Below, piece after piece: positions 1 through 8,690 of a DNA stretch of 53,810 nucleotides (its first letter is position 1; the number at the start of each line of letters is the position of its first letter). The position numbers were made by a program, and so were the translations under genes. The stretch spans positions 1 to 53,810 of the forward strand of contig JAFZNK010000190.1 of assembly GCA_017550965.1 (NCBI GenBank), read 5' to 3'. The notes under the pieces were generated by a model that searched no databases, had not been told where the DNA came from, and saw only the letters and a program-made list of their open reading frames with translations. Source of the stretch: Thermoguttaceae bacterium (GTDB taxonomy: Bacteria; Planctomycetota; Planctomycetia; Pirellulales; Thermoguttaceae).

Positions 1-883
1 GAGCGTCGTTCCATTCGGAGTCAATGACCGACGGAATGCCGGAAGACGGAACCGGATCAAGTTTCTGAAGAACTGGCTGTTCTTTCGGAAGCGGAACGGT
101 CGGGATCTCGGCGGTGTGGGAAGCGCTTTCTTCCGCGGGACTTCCGAACGCGGGCGCGTTGACGCCGGAGATCGGGAACTGTTGCGCGGCGGTAATAGCG
201 GCGGCGTCGACGTCGGCAAGTTCAATGCCTTCAAGGTCTTTATTGCCAAGTTGGACGACGGCGATGATCGCGCCGCGGTTTTGCGCTTCAACGATCGGAT
301 CCGCGCCCGGAGGAAGCTGGGTGCTCACAACCGTGCTCGCGCCGCCGGCCAAAGCGAGATTCTGATACTGCTGCGAGGGAAGGAAGACGACTTTCGTAAC
401 GAAGTTGCCCGCCTGAACGCTTTCAAGATCCTGCATCGAGAATTCGATCGGAAGCGCGTTGTGGTCGAGATACGCCTTCGTGCGCGGGGAAACGGCGTTG
501 ATCGTCAACGTGGGGTAAAGCGCAAGTTGAGAATTCGGAACGTTCGTCAACTTCAGACGATAGCTGCGAGCCGTTTGGAAATTGGGCTTTTTGGCTTGCG
601 GTTTGCCGGGGTCTTCGCAAACGATCGGCGCGGAATCGAAAGCGCCGAGAGCGGAAACGTCGTAGTTGATCGTCAAGCCTTTAGGGCCTTTGAACGCGAC
701 TTGCGCAAATTCGGGAGCGCGAAGAGCGTACGCGGCCGCGGGAGCGGCGGCGTTGACGATTGGAGCGGAGGTCGCGGGACCGGCCGCAGAACCGGGGAAA
801 TTGCCGACAACCGAGCCGCGGAACGGACCGGCGCCGCATGCGACGACAACAACAAGAGCCAGTAAAAGCGCTTTGCTACGCAT
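1..883 (-). CDS. Putative lipoprotein of planctomycete type, 3' end outside window
   Basis: A minus-strand reading frame is open from an ATG at 883-881 down to the window edge (294 codons, no stop), with a GGAGAG ribosome site upstream. The N-terminus is a hydrophobic signal (MRSKALLLALVVVVAC) ending in a VVAC lipobox, so Cys16 may be lipidated. After a short Ala/Pro-rich linker comes a domain with the words LALYPTLTINAVSP, VTKVVFLPSQQYQ and DPIVEAQNRGAIIAVV. I recognise these as typical of a conserved exported planctomycete family of unknown function, with no catalytic motif visible. The C-terminal part in the window is Pro/Glu-rich and looks disordered. The frame, signal peptide and codon use are seen; the family assignment is from memory. 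Several plus-strand frames over this stretch are antisense shadows. Confidence 0.8.
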   Translation of the reverse strand, partial: MRSKALLLALVVVVACGAGPFRGSVVGNFPGSAAGPATSAPIVNAAAPAAAYALRAPEFAQVAFKGPKGLTINYDVSALGAFDSAPIVCEDPGKPQAKKPNFQTARSYRLKLTNVPNSQLALYPTLTINAVSPRTKAYLDHNALPIEFSMQDLESVQAGNFVTKVVFLPSQQYQNLALAGGASTVVSTQLPPGADPIVEAQNRGAIIAVVQLGNKDLEGIELADVDAAAITAAQQFPISGVNAPAFGSPAEESASHTAEIPTVPLPKEQPVLQKLDPVPSSGIPSVIDSEWNDA

Positions 884-1626
884 CTGTTTATCTCTCCATT
901 TTAAGGCGTCAAGCCGATGATTTGGATAGCGCGGCGTTTGAGACGTTGGTCTCAAAGTCCGGCGTCGCGCGACGCCGGAACAAGCCGGTCGACGACGAGC
1001 CTACGCAAAAACCAAGAGCCGACAAGTTACCAGTAATTATTTATATCGCTTAGTCGGAGAACGCGCGAAGACGTTCTGCGTTCGAAAGTCGTTTTTCTGT
1101 TAACGCTTGACTTGGCTCGATTTGACGAGCGTCGTTGCGTTACGCCGAAAAACGCGGGAACGCGACCTCAATTTCTAACCTCTATTATAAACTTCGCTTG
1201 CTTGTTTCGCAACAAAATTTATCTCGTTTATCCTCAATAAAAGGGAATGTCGAGCCGCTAAAATGCGACTGACAACTTTTAACGTTATATTTGGCGCCAT
1301 CGTTTCAGACGACGTCAAAACTCCAAAAGGTCACTGTCATTTTCGGCGTCTCCCGCTTCTATATTTGTCGGTTTTAGTCAAGAAAAAGCTTTTGTTTCCA
1401 AATCGGTTACATTGAAGACGATTGTTTTGATCTGGTAAATTAGACGGCTTTGTTTAAAAGTAGGAACTGTTTTAATTAGCGACTTCGTTAGGGGTTAAAA
1501 CGTTTCTTTCGATTCCTCGGATCAAACGCGACGCGAAAGTCGACCTTGAACGTCGCGTCGCTATTTGTTATCATTCCGCGTCGTCGCGTTTAGAGAGGAT
1601 TCCGCGGCGAGAAGGAACGGTTCAAT
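884..1626. other. 743-bp divergent intergenic region without a recognisable gene
   Basis: This gap separates divergently read genes. Apart from the palindrome at 937-979 it holds an AT-rich stretch (about 1170-1480) with no convincing ORF. Near its right end is a 9-bp perfect inverted repeat (1528-1536 GCGACGCGA with 1553-1561 TCGCGTCGC) followed by a weak T-rich tail, which could be a hairpin in the leader of the next gene. No convincing sigma-70 promoter was found for either neighbour. Confidence 0.5.
937..979. repeat. Hairpin plus 22-bp perfect palindrome upstream of the lipoprotein gene
   Basis: Positions 937-944 (TTTGAGAC) and 949-956 (GTCTCAAA) form a perfect 8-bp hairpin with a GTTG loop. 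It is followed at once by a perfect 22-bp palindrome at 958-979 (half-site TCCGGCGTCGC). It lies about 55 bp upstream of the minus-strand lipoprotein start, so it is either in the 5' leader or an operator-like site. No function is known to me. Confidence 0.5.
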
Positions 1627-2679
1627 TTGGGGACGGCAATTTTGACTAACGCAAGAAACTCAACCGGAACGTGGACGTTCGTCGGGAAGGGGGCGCTATG
1701 GGCGTTTTTTGCCGTCGTCGCGTGTTGGCAGGCTCGTTCTTTCTCAGAATACATTGTCGATTCCGCGTTTGAGTCCGATTCTTCCTGGAACGGTCGTTCG
1801 GAGACGGAACTGTTGTTCGACGCGTCCGTTGAGAAGTTGGAAAGTTTGAACAGTCTTTCCGCCGACGTCGAATTCGAGTCTTCCTGTTTTGGCGTTAAGT
1901 ACTTTGGACGCGGGAAATATAAAGAGTTGTCGCTCGGTCGCGCGCGCGGCGCGTCGCGGAGAACCCCTTTTGAAACGAAAAGGTTTCTTTTGAACGCGAC
2001 GCTTTCGTCGTCCGACGTGGAGGAGGCGACGCAAAGCTCCGGTCCCGACGACAATTTTCTCACGATCGTCTGCGATTGCGAAGCGCTTTCGTGGTGGAGG
2101 TATTCGTCGGTCGAAGGCGAAAAATCGCTCGAGCGTATCAATATCGAAGAACTTTGGAATCGTTTCGGCCAGCTTGACGACGAAGAGTTGGAGACTCTGC
2201 GCGCGAACGGCGTTTCCGATTTGAATTGCGGTCTTAACGCGTTGCCCGGTCTTGGCGGCTTGCTCGGTTTGCTTCGACGAGCGCGCGCGAATTACGAATT
2301 TGAACCGACCCCTGAAGCCGTCGAAACGCGGCAGGGGGACAAGCTCTTCAAAGTCGTCGGCAAAGCGCGAACTATTTTTTGGGAAGAAGCGAGGAGATCG
2401 ATCGGTCTTCTGGAACTTGAACCTGCCGAACTTGAATATATGCCGTCGAACGTTGAGATTTATTTCGACGCGAAATGGGCCTTTCCGTGCAAATTCTCGT
2501 TTTACTCGCTTGTCGAGAACGGGGGTAAAAGCGTCAGGAACGACGTTTTTACCGTCTCTTATCTCCCGAATACCGAGCGCGTTTCTCCTGAAGATTTTAA
2601 ATACGCGCAACCTCAAAGCACTTATCGACACGCCGAAATCGATTACCTTACCGAATTGATACCCGGCGCGCGTTTCTAG
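1627..2679 (+). CDS. Exported LolA-like protein of unknown function
   Basis: 350 residues from a TTG start, chosen because AAGGAA lies about 10 bp upstream and no ATG is in frame near the N-terminus. Residues about 22-36 form one hydrophobic segment (signal anchor or signal peptide). The following region (SVEKLESLNSLSADVEFES, then FGRGKYKELSLGR and SWWRYSSVEGEKSLERINIEELW) resembles planctomycete proteins related to LolA-type outer-membrane lipoprotein-sorting folds: a helix, then strands binding a hydrophobic ligand. It is longer than LolA (about 200) and has no lipobox. The LolA-like call is fold-level inference; the substrate is unknown. It sits upstream of panB on the same strand, but panB has its own promoter. 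Confidence 0.65.
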   Translation: MGTAILTNARNSTGTWTFVGKGALWAFFAVVACWQARSFSEYIVDSAFESDSSWNGRSETELLFDASVEKLESLNSLSADVEFESSCFGVKYFGRGKYKELSLGRARGASRRTPFETKRFLLNATLSSSDVEEATQSSGPDDNFLTIVCDCEALSWWRYSSVEGEKSLERINIEELWNRFGQLDDEELETLRANGVSDLNCGLNALPGLGGLLGLLRRARANYEFEPTPEAVETRQGDKLFKVVGKARTIFWEEARRSIGLLELEPAELEYMPSNVEIYFDAKWAFPCKFSFYSLVENGGKSVRNDVFTVSYLPNTERVSPEDFKYAQPQSTYRHAEIDYLTELIPGARF

Positions 2680-2711
2680 CCGTCGTTTTTTCTCCTTTGT
2701 CGTCGCGTCCC

Positions 2712-2740
2712 TTGAGACGACTTCTTTTTTCGAGTATAAT
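2712..2740 (+). promoter_or_regulatory. Sigma-70-type promoter for panB
   Basis: TTGAGA (2712-2717), a 17-bp spacer and a perfect TATAAT (2735-2740), located about 70 bp upstream of the panB start. It fits the housekeeping consensus well and implies a short leader. Confidence 0.75.
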
Positions 2741-2809
2741 TAAGCCTTGGGGTCGGATTTTTCCGGCGTTGCGTCTTAGAACTCATTATTAGTAGCAAAG
2801 GGCGACAAT

Positions 2810-3628
2810 ATGGCGAACAAATCGGGCGCGCTTTCTGTTTTGAAGATTCAGAAAATGAAAGAATCAGGCGAGAAGATCGCGATGGTTACCGCGTACGACT
2901 ATCCGACCGCCCAAATGGCCGACGCGGCCGGGCTGGACGTCATTCTTGTCGGGGACAGCGTCGGAACGGTCGTTCAGGGACGTTCGACGACGCTTAGCGT
3001 CACGTTGGACGAGACGATCTATCATGCGGAAATGGTCGCTCGCGCCGCAAAGCGCGCGCTGGTCGTCGTCGACATGCCTTTTCCATGTTGTCAACTTGGC
3101 CCCGACGAGGCGGTCCGCGCGTGCGCGCGCGTACTGAAAGAGACGGAAGCGACCGCCGTTAAAATCGAAGGTGGCGCGAGCCGCGCCGAGACGGTTCGCG
3201 CCGTCGTGGAGGCGGGGATACCCGTTCTGGGCCACTGCGGTCTGGCTCCCCAGAGCGTCAAGGCTACGGGCGGATATTTCATTCAGCGCGACGTCGATCG
3301 ACTTTACGCCGACTGCGCGGCGATCGAAGAGGCGGGCGCGTTCGCGATCGTTCTTGAATGCGTTCAGCGCGACTATGCCGAAGAGGTTTCTAAAAAACTG
3401 CGTGTTCCGACGATCGGCATCGGGTCTGGCGTCGGATGCGACGGGCAAGTGCTGGTCTTTCACGACATGTTCAACTACGCGAATAAAGAGCCGAATGAAA
3501 CGCCTAAACACGCGCGCGTTTACTGCGATTTGCATAAGTTGGTCGATCGGGGGTTTCGCGACTATGTCGCCGACGTTAAGTCGGGCGCGTTTCCCGGCGA
3601 CACGGAATCTTTCGGTCCGAAGAAATAA
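2810..3628 (+). CDS. panB: 3-methyl-2-oxobutanoate hydroxymethyltransferase
   Basis: 272 residues, the usual PanB length. It catalyses the first committed step of pantothenate/CoA synthesis: transfer of a hydroxymethyl group from 5,10-methylene-tetrahydrofolate to alpha-ketoisovalerate to give ketopantoate, in the cytoplasm. The sequence has the family landmarks: MVTAYDYPTAQMADAAGLD at residues 24-42, the VGDSVG metal/substrate loop, TLDETIYHAEMV, VKIEGG, GIPVLGHCGLAPQS and the C-terminal IGIGSGVGCDGQVLVFHDM. ATG start at 2810, behind a promoter at 2712-2740. Elsewhere in the window coaC belongs to the same CoA pathway but lies 26 kb away. Confidence 0.97.
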   Translation: MANKSGALSVLKIQKMKESGEKIAMVTAYDYPTAQMADAAGLDVILVGDSVGTVVQGRSTTLSVTLDETIYHAEMVARAAKRALVVVDMPFPCCQLGPDEAVRACARVLKETEATAVKIEGGASRAETVRAVVEAGIPVLGHCGLAPQSVKATGGYFIQRDVDRLYADCAAIEEAGAFAIVLECVQRDYAEEVSKKLRVPTIGIGSGVGCDGQVLVFHDMFNYANKEPNETPKHARVYCDLHKLVDRGFRDYVADVKSGAFPGDTESFGPKK

Positions 3629-3687
3629 GGAAGCGTCCGGCGTTTTTCGGATTTTTGTCGACGGAACCTCGCGTTGAAAAAGACGCC

Positions 3688-4671
3688 ATGAATCGTGTTG
3701 TCGCGCTTATTATCGTTTTTCTTAGCGGAGTCGCGCCGTTTCGCGCTTACGCGCAGACGTCGGAGCTCGAAGACTCCTTTTTCGCGTTAATGACGGAATT
3801 CAATTCCCCGTTGTTAAAAGACCGCGACGCCGCTGAAGAGGAGTTGTCGCGACGATTTGTCGAGTTTGAACCGATTTGGCAGGATCGGAGTTTTTTGACA
3901 AACGGCGAAGTTTCGTTTGAGGCGCGTCATCGATTTGAGGTCGTCGAGGCTCGGCGGCGCATGGAAGTCGCGTCGGCCGCGCGTCGCGCTTTTACCGCGC
4001 AGTGGCGCGTCGAATCTGGCGAAACGACTTACGGCAAGGTCGACGTTTCGCGCAAAGCGCCGATTCGGATCGTCTATTTGACGCCTGAGTTCGACGCTTT
4101 TTTTTGGAGAGACGCCGACGGGGGCGTTTGGCGCCCCGTCGCCCGCAGGTCCGCGCCGGAAATCTTGCCTGATTCTGACGACGAAACGATCGAAATCGAA
4201 GCGCCGATTGAACGCGTCGATTCTGAAATTAGCGACGCTTCTGAACAATCGTCAGGTTCTTTTACGACGCTCGCTGGGCTCGACCTTCGGGAAATTTTGA
4301 TTCGCGTTTTTGCCGACGATCAGGAGGAGACGCTTAAATCGGGAGAACTAACGCTTCGAGGCGCGGCTGCTCAGCGACTCGAGAACGGCGATTGGACGGT
4401 TTCCTTTCGACTCGAATACGACTTTCCGTTCGACGCGTTCGACTCCCATCGCGTCTGGTTTGACAAAAACGATTATGCGCTGGTTTGCGAGAATAAAAGC
4501 GAGAAGATCGCTCCGACGCGGCTCCGCTTGCGGAACCGCGCGGCGAACGGAGTCGACGTCGATCTTGATTTTGCCGAAGACGTTGAATTAGACGTCGCGT
4601 TGATCGCGGCTCAGGCGCGATTAGAATGCCGTTTGCCGCGATTCTTCGCTTTTCTTAGAATTTCTATTTGA
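3688..4671 (+). CDS. Exported protein of unknown function
   Basis: Starting at ATG 3688 gives 327 residues with a clean signal peptide (hydrophobic VVALIIVFLSGVAPF, cleavage near AYAQ-T). An upstream in-frame TTG at 3655 would put 11 charged residues before the signal and is less likely. The mature N-terminus (LKDRDAAEEELSRRF) resembles the helical segment often found at the start of planctomycete exported proteins that carry HEAT-like repeats. The rest is rich in charged residues and beta strands, with no motif I recognise. It follows panB by 59 bp and may be co-transcribed. It converges on nadC, with only 4 bp between the stops. Confidence 0.6.
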   Translation: MNRVVALIIVFLSGVAPFRAYAQTSELEDSFFALMTEFNSPLLKDRDAAEEELSRRFVEFEPIWQDRSFLTNGEVSFEARHRFEVVEARRRMEVASAARRAFTAQWRVESGETTYGKVDVSRKAPIRIVYLTPEFDAFFWRDADGGVWRPVARRSAPEILPDSDDETIEIEAPIERVDSEISDASEQSSGSFTTLAGLDLREILIRVFADDQEETLKSGELTLRGAAAQRLENGDWTVSFRLEYDFPFDAFDSHRVWFDKNDYALVCENKSEKIAPTRLRLRNRAANGVDVDLDFAEDVELDVALIAAQARLECRLPRFFAFLRISI

Positions 4672-4675
4672 TTGG

Positions 4676-5611
4676 TCAGATCCAGTCGAGCCCGATATCG
4701 AACGTTTTCGCGGAGTGCGTCAGCGCGCCGACGCTCACTCGTTCGACTCCGGATTCCGCTTTGGCTCGGACCGTTTCTAACGTGATTCCTCCGGACGCTT
4801 CGAATTCGCAAGTCGCGCCGACTTCCCGACGCATCTGAACCGCTTCCCTCATCATGTCCGGGGACATGTTGTCGAGCAAGACGACGTCCGGATTTTCCGG
4901 AAGGACCTGTTCGAGTTGTTTGAGCGAATCAACTTCGATTTCCAACATTGGCAGTTCCCGACCGGCGTAATGTTCTTCGAGATATTTGCGCGCGCGGCGA
5001 ACCGCTTCGCCGGGGCCGAAATCTGTGATTCCGCCGAAAGCAAGGTGATTGTCTTTGATAAGAATCGCGTCGTACAGCCCCGTTCGGTGATTGCGGCCGC
5101 CGCCGCAACGAACGGCGTATTTTTCCAGCCGGCGCCAACCGAGCGTCGTCTTGCGCGTGTCGTAAATATGCGCGCCGGTGTCTTCGATCGCGTCGACGTA
5201 TCGGCGCGTCAACGTCGCGACGCCGGAAAGTCGGCCGACGAGGTTCAGAAGCAGACGTTCTGCGGTGAGCATCGCGAACGTCGGGCCGGAAACGATTCCA
5301 ATGACGTCGTCTTTTTCGAGCGAGGCGCCGTCTTTGACGCGTCCTTCCCAATTGAGCCGTTCGTCGACCGTCTTAACGAGTTCCTGAGCAAAAACCAGGC
5401 CGGCGACGACTCCTCGCTCGCGCGCGACGACCGCCGCTTCAGCGGAGACTCCGTCGGGAATGAGCGCGAGCGTGGTAAGGTCGCCGACGTCTTCCGTGTC
5501 TTCTCGAACGGCGAGCGCCAACAGAGCGCGCATATCCGCGCGAAGATCGTCGTTGTAGACGACTTGACAGAAATCTCGTTTGGACGGTTGATTATTTTGT
5601 TTGAAGAACAT
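4676..5611 (-). CDS. nadC: Nicotinate-nucleotide pyrophosphorylase (carboxylating)
   Basis: 311 residues. Converts quinolinate and PRPP to nicotinate mononucleotide, CO2 and PPi in de novo NAD synthesis. Type II phosphoribosyltransferase landmarks are clear: RKTTLGWRRLEKYAVRCGGG with the following RNHRTGLYDAILIKDNHL (substrate-binding Arg, His, Lys), LEIEVDSL, VLLDNMSPD, EASGGI and the C-terminal VSVGALTHS. The ATG at 5611 has GGAG about 7 bp upstream. The gene lies downstream of tRNA-Glu on the same strand behind a terminator, so it may rely on read-through or an unseen weak promoter. nadA and nadB are not in the window. Confidence 0.96.
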   Translation of the reverse strand: MFFKQNNQPSKRDFCQVVYNDDLRADMRALLALAVREDTEDVGDLTTLALIPDGVSAEAAVVARERGVVAGLVFAQELVKTVDERLNWEGRVKDGASLEKDDVIGIVSGPTFAMLTAERLLLNLVGRLSGVATLTRRYVDAIEDTGAHIYDTRKTTLGWRRLEKYAVRCGGGRNHRTGLYDAILIKDNHLAFGGITDFGPGEAVRRARKYLEEHYAGRELPMLEIEVDSLKQLEQVLPENPDVVLLDNMSPDMMREAVQMRREVGATCEFEASGGITLETVRAKAESGVERVSVGALTHSAKTFDIGLDWI

Positions 5612-5649
5612 TGCGCCGCTCCTATGTTGGCGTCGGACAGATATGGAAA

Positions 5650-5692
5650 CAAAAAAACCGCTCCGTCGAATAATTTCGAGAGAGCGGTTTTT
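5650..5692 (-). terminator. Rho-independent terminator of tRNA-Glu
   Basis: On the minus strand an AAAAACCGCTC arm pairs with GAGCGGTTTTT, with a loop of about 18 nt and a T-run after it. It lies directly behind the tRNA gene and in front of nadC. Confidence 0.85.
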
Positions 5693-5700
5693 CCTACTAA

Positions 5701-5773
5701 TGACCCCAACGGGACTCGAACCCGTATTCCGGCCTTGAAAGGGCCGTGTCCTAACCGACTAAACGATGGGGCC
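5701..5773 (-). tRNA. tRNA-Glu (anticodon UUC)
   Basis: The minus strand reads GGCCCCATCGTTTAGTC..., a 73-nt tRNA. Acceptor stem GGCCCCA pairs with TGGGGTC (one G-U), the D-loop has GGTTAGGA, the anticodon stem CGGCC/GGCCG encloses CTTTCAA with anticodon TTC, and the T-arm is ACGGGTTCGAGTCCCGT. The discriminator base is A and CCA is not encoded. It has its own promoter and terminator. Confidence 0.97.
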
Positions 5774-5803
5774 ATCCTCGACCAGACAGTCGAGTGTTCG
5801 ACA

Positions 5804-5831
5804 ATTCTAACGGCGTTCCGGATTATGTCAA
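5804..5831 (-). promoter_or_regulatory. Promoter of tRNA-Glu
   Basis: On the minus strand: TTGACA (5831-5826), a 16-bp spacer and TAGAAT (5809-5804), about 30 bp upstream of the mature tRNA 5' end. The -35 box is perfect and the -10 has one mismatch. Confidence 0.85.
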
Positions 5832-6585
5832 GCGACGTGACGTCCTTTTTTGATATTTCTTATCTCCTGATCGCGTAGAATCGCGCTTTTTATCGTATTA
5901 CAAACAAACGAATCGTCGGCGTTCATTTGTGTTTCCCGTTGTTTCGTCGGAGTTTTTCTTGTATTGTTCGCCGTCCTGAGATATAATCGGTAAGACGCGT
6001 CGATTTTGCGTCAATTTGCGATTCAGTAAAAGAGAGAAAAGTAAGGCGTTTCCTATGAACGAAACGTTGGCTCTTATTGTCGAAGATCGGCGTGCGCGAC
6101 GTTTTTTCTTTTTTTCTTCATTGGCGATCGTTACGCCGATATCTTCGCGTCGTCGGTTCGTTTTCCTTCGTTTCTCCCGCGCGCTTTATCAGCGTTTGGC
6201 GCGCTCATCCGGTTTTAGGCGCGTATTCCTCCACGACGCTTGACGTTTTTCTCTTCGCGCTATGGGGCGCGTCGCGACGACAGCTCCTATACGCGCGCTT
6301 ACGTCGCGCATTTTCCGACGACGGACGTTGGTTGAAGCCGTTTTTGCTCCCTCAACGCGCCATGCGGCATAATCTTGGTCGAATAAAGTCGTATAATTTG
6401 CCGACCCCGACTTCCAATAGAATTAGCGTCCCGTCCGACATGTTGATTCGCGTCGCCCGACGCCCTTGTTAATTCGCGTCGAAACGCTTACAATATTCGG
6501 GACGTCGCGGCGGTTTATTCGGTCGCCTCGACGCATAGACAAACGTTGATTTAATTGGACAGTTTAGAATTAGAGAAATAGTCGC
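5832..6585. other. Gene-poor stretch between tRNA-Glu promoter and the FAD oxidoreductase
   Basis: About 750 bp between the tRNA promoter and the gene at 6586. Two overlapping plus frames (6055-6240 and 6077-6472) are open, but their translations are Arg/Phe-rich, low in normal amino-acid composition and unlike anything I know. I do not call them genes. Possible readings are a decayed gene, a small RNA or a long leader driven by the promoter at 5959-5987. Confidence 0.5.
5959..5987 (+). promoter_or_regulatory. Sigma-70-like promoter without an obvious gene behind it
   Basis: TTGTAT (5959-5964), a 17-bp spacer and a perfect TATAAT (5982-5987). Transcription would start near 5994, some 590 bp before the next confident gene. 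Confidence 0.55.
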
Positions 6586-8088
6586 ATGAATAACGCTGAA
6601 ACCGAAAGATCTTCCCAGGAAAACCGCTATCTTGACAAGTATGACGTCGTGGTCGTCGGATCCGGTCTTGCGGGCATGACCGCCGCAAACGTATTGGGAC
6701 GCGGGGGGCACAAGGTTCTTTTGCTCGAACGCCATTATAAACTCGGCGGTCTTGCGACGTGGTTTCGACGCGAAAAAGGCGAGCATATTTTTGACGTCTC
6801 TCTCCACGGATTTCCCGTCGGCATGATTAAGAGCTGTCGTCGATATTGGAACAAGGAAATCGCCGACAGAATCGTTCAACTTCCGCGCATTAAATTTGAC
6901 AACCCGCAATTTTCGCTGACGACGACGTTTAATCGCGAAGATTTCACGCGTCTTTTGGTCGAACGTTTCGGACTTGCCGAGGAGACGGTTAAGGCGTTTT
7001 TTGACGAAGCGCGCAATCAAACGCATTACGACGATCAATCCCGAACGACGCGCGAATTGTTCGATCAGTTCTTCCCCGGTCGTTCCGACGTCGCGCGACT
7101 TCTGATGGAGCCGATCACGTACGCGAACGGTTCGACGCTGGAAGACCCCGCGCTGACCTACGGCATTGTTTTCTCGAACTTTATGTCTAAAGGCGTCTTC
7201 ACGTTCCAGGGGGGCACCGACCTGTTTGTGAAGATGTTGCGCGACGAACTGGTCAAAAACGGAGTCGATATCGCGCTCAACGCGCCGGTTGAAAAAATTG
7301 TCGTCGAAAACGGGCGCGTAGTCGGCGTTCGTATCGCGGACGGTCCCATGAAAGTTGTGTCGCCGGAAATTGGCGGAGCGCCTAAGGCGGTTTCGCTCCT
7401 TGCGGGCAAGACGATCGGCGCGCGAGCGGTTCTTTCAAACGCGAATTTGAAGGGCACGATCTTTAATATGGTCGGTCGCGAACATTTCGATCCCGATTTC
7501 GTCGCGGAAGCGGAAGCCGTTCGTTTAAATAATTCGAGCGTTCAGGTTTATATCGCGCTTAAACCGGGCGAAACGCTCGACGAAGAAAAATGCGGCGACT
7601 TGCTCTTTACGTCGGTCGCGCCCGAATTCCGCGCCGACTGGCTCCTCAGCCGACATATTACAAGTCGAACTTATTCGTTCTACTATCCGAAAACGCGGCC
7701 TGGGACCGATCGGTACTACGTCGTCGCGAGTTCGAACGCGAACTATGAAGACTGGGCGAATCTGACCGACGAAGCGTATGAAGAAAGTAAAAAAGACTTG
7801 ATCGAAACGACTTTAGACGCGCTCGACAAGTACGTGCCCGGCGTCCGCGAAAAAGTCGCCTACGTCGAGGCGGCGACGCCAAAAACGTTCCGCGACTATA
7901 CCGGTCACTGGCTTGGCGCGAGTTTTGGCACGAAATACGAAGGACTTGCGGTTAGCCGCGCTTTGGGAAGTAAAGTCGCGGGGTTGTACCACGCGGGCAG
8001 CGTCGGAATTATCATGTCCGGCTGGCTCGGCGCGGTCAACTACGGCGTGATTGCCGCTAACGACGTCGACGAATTTTTGACGAGGTGA
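6586..8088 (+). CDS. CrtI-family FAD-dependent oxidoreductase (desaturase/isomerase-like)
   Basis: 500 residues. The N-terminal dinucleotide fold is clear: [10 protein letters not shown] with Gly25, Gly27 and Gly30, then a beta strand ending in Glu48 ([11 protein letters not shown]) for the ADP-ribose. A later [20 protein letters not shown] stretch and the C-terminal [20 protein letters not shown] are the FAD-closing motifs of the phytoene desaturase / carotenoid isomerase / retinol saturase group. The substrate cannot be told from sequence. Only 4 bp separate it from a FabZ-like gene, which suggests an acyl-chain or lipid-modifying role rather than ordinary carotenoid synthesis, since no crtB-type gene is nearby. 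ATG at 6586; the ribosome site is weak. Confidence 0.85.
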   Translation: MNNAETERSSQENRYLDKYDVVVVGSGLAGMTAANVLGRGGHKVLLLERHYKLGGLATWFRREKGEHIFDVSLHGFPVGMIKSCRRYWNKEIADRIVQLPRIKFDNPQFSLTTTFNREDFTRLLVERFGLAEETVKAFFDEARNQTHYDDQSRTTRELFDQFFPGRSDVARLLMEPITYANGSTLEDPALTYGIVFSNFMSKGVFTFQGGTDLFVKMLRDELVKNGVDIALNAPVEKIVVENGRVVGVRIADGPMKVVSPEIGGAPKAVSLLAGKTIGARAVLSNANLKGTIFNMVGREHFDPDFVAEAEAVRLNNSSVQVYIALKPGETLDEEKCGDLLFTSVAPEFRADWLLSRHITSRTYSFYYPKTRPGTDRYYVVASSNANYEDWANLTDEAYEESKKDLIETTLDALDKYVPGVREKVAYVEAATPKTFRDYTGHWLGASFGTKYEGLAVSRALGSKVAGLYHAGSVGIIMSGWLGAVNYGVIAANDVDEFLTR

Positions 8089-8092
8089 TTTT

Positions 8093-8581
8093 GTGGCCGA
8101 CGACAACAACGTAATAAAGAACGAATCTTTTTTCGATTCTCGCGCCGCGATTTTGGCGGCGATTCCACATCGTCCACCGTTCCTTTTTATCGACGAGATC
8201 GTTACGTGGACGGACGACGAGATTGTTTGCGCGTACCGCTTTAAACAAAATGAGTTTTTCTTCGCGGGGCACTATCCCGGCTTTCCAATCGTTCCCGGCG
8301 TCGTGCTTTGCGAATCGGCGATGCAGGCGGGCGCGATCTATATGACGCGTTTGTTTAGCGACGAAGATCGTAAGACGGGCAAAGTCCCGGTCGTCGGGCG
8401 TATGAACGACGTGAAATTCAAGCAGCTCGTTCGACCGGGCGATCGAGTCGAACAGCGCGTTTCTCTTAAAGAAAAAATCGCCGGGATCTACATGCTTCGC
8501 GCGAAAGTGACGGTCGAGGGAAAGACGGTCGTTACGTTCGATTTTGCCGTTACGATGGCGGATCGCCCGTCCGACGAATAG
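8093..8581 (+). CDS. FabZ-like 3-hydroxyacyl-ACP dehydratase
   Basis: 162 residues from a GTG start, 4 bp behind the oxidoreductase stop. Hotdog fold with the FabZ signature: IPHRPPFLFIDEI at residues 24-36, then GHYPGFPIVPGV with catalytic His60, and LCESAMQAG with catalytic Glu74. The family removes water from 3-hydroxyacyl-ACP to give the trans-2-enoyl chain. The N-terminal extension is short and acidic. It is translationally close to the FAD enzyme and ends at a strong terminator, so the two form a bicistronic unit. It may be a specialised paralogue rather than the housekeeping FabZ, as no other fab or lpx gene is present. Confidence 0.88.
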   Translation: MADDNNVIKNESFFDSRAAILAAIPHRPPFLFIDEIVTWTDDEIVCAYRFKQNEFFFAGHYPGFPIVPGVVLCESAMQAGAIYMTRLFSDEDRKTGKVPVVGRMNDVKFKQLVRPGDRVEQRVSLKEKIAGIYMLRAKVTVEGKTVVTFDFAVTMADRPSDE

Positions 8582-8600
8582 TCGTCGCGTTAAGTCGATT

Positions 8601-8635
8601 CCTCGTTAAACTTTTGCGTTTGACGAGGTTTTTTT
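8601..8635 (+). terminator. Rho-independent terminator after the FabZ-like gene
   Basis: CCTCGT (8601-8606) pairs with ACGAGG (8623-8628); the AAAC/GTTT inner pairs extend the stem. A run of seven T follows. Confidence 0.85.
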
Positions 8636-8690
8636 AACAAACGCCGCTTCTTGTTTGCGTTCTTCCACGAGCTTTTAGGAAATCTTGACG

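Noticed and set aside
116..865. Plus-strand open frame of 249 codons
   Set aside because: Arg-rich, no signal or domain; it lies antisense to the lipoprotein frame, whose signal peptide and codon use are normal.
4916..5878. 320-codon plus-strand open frame opposite nadC and tRNA-Glu
   Set aside because: It runs through the tRNA gene and its terminator and opposes an unmistakable NadC.
6077..6472. 131-codon plus-strand open frame
   Set aside because: No ribosome site, Arg/Phe/Ser-rich composition, no recognisable similarity; overlaps another equally poor frame.
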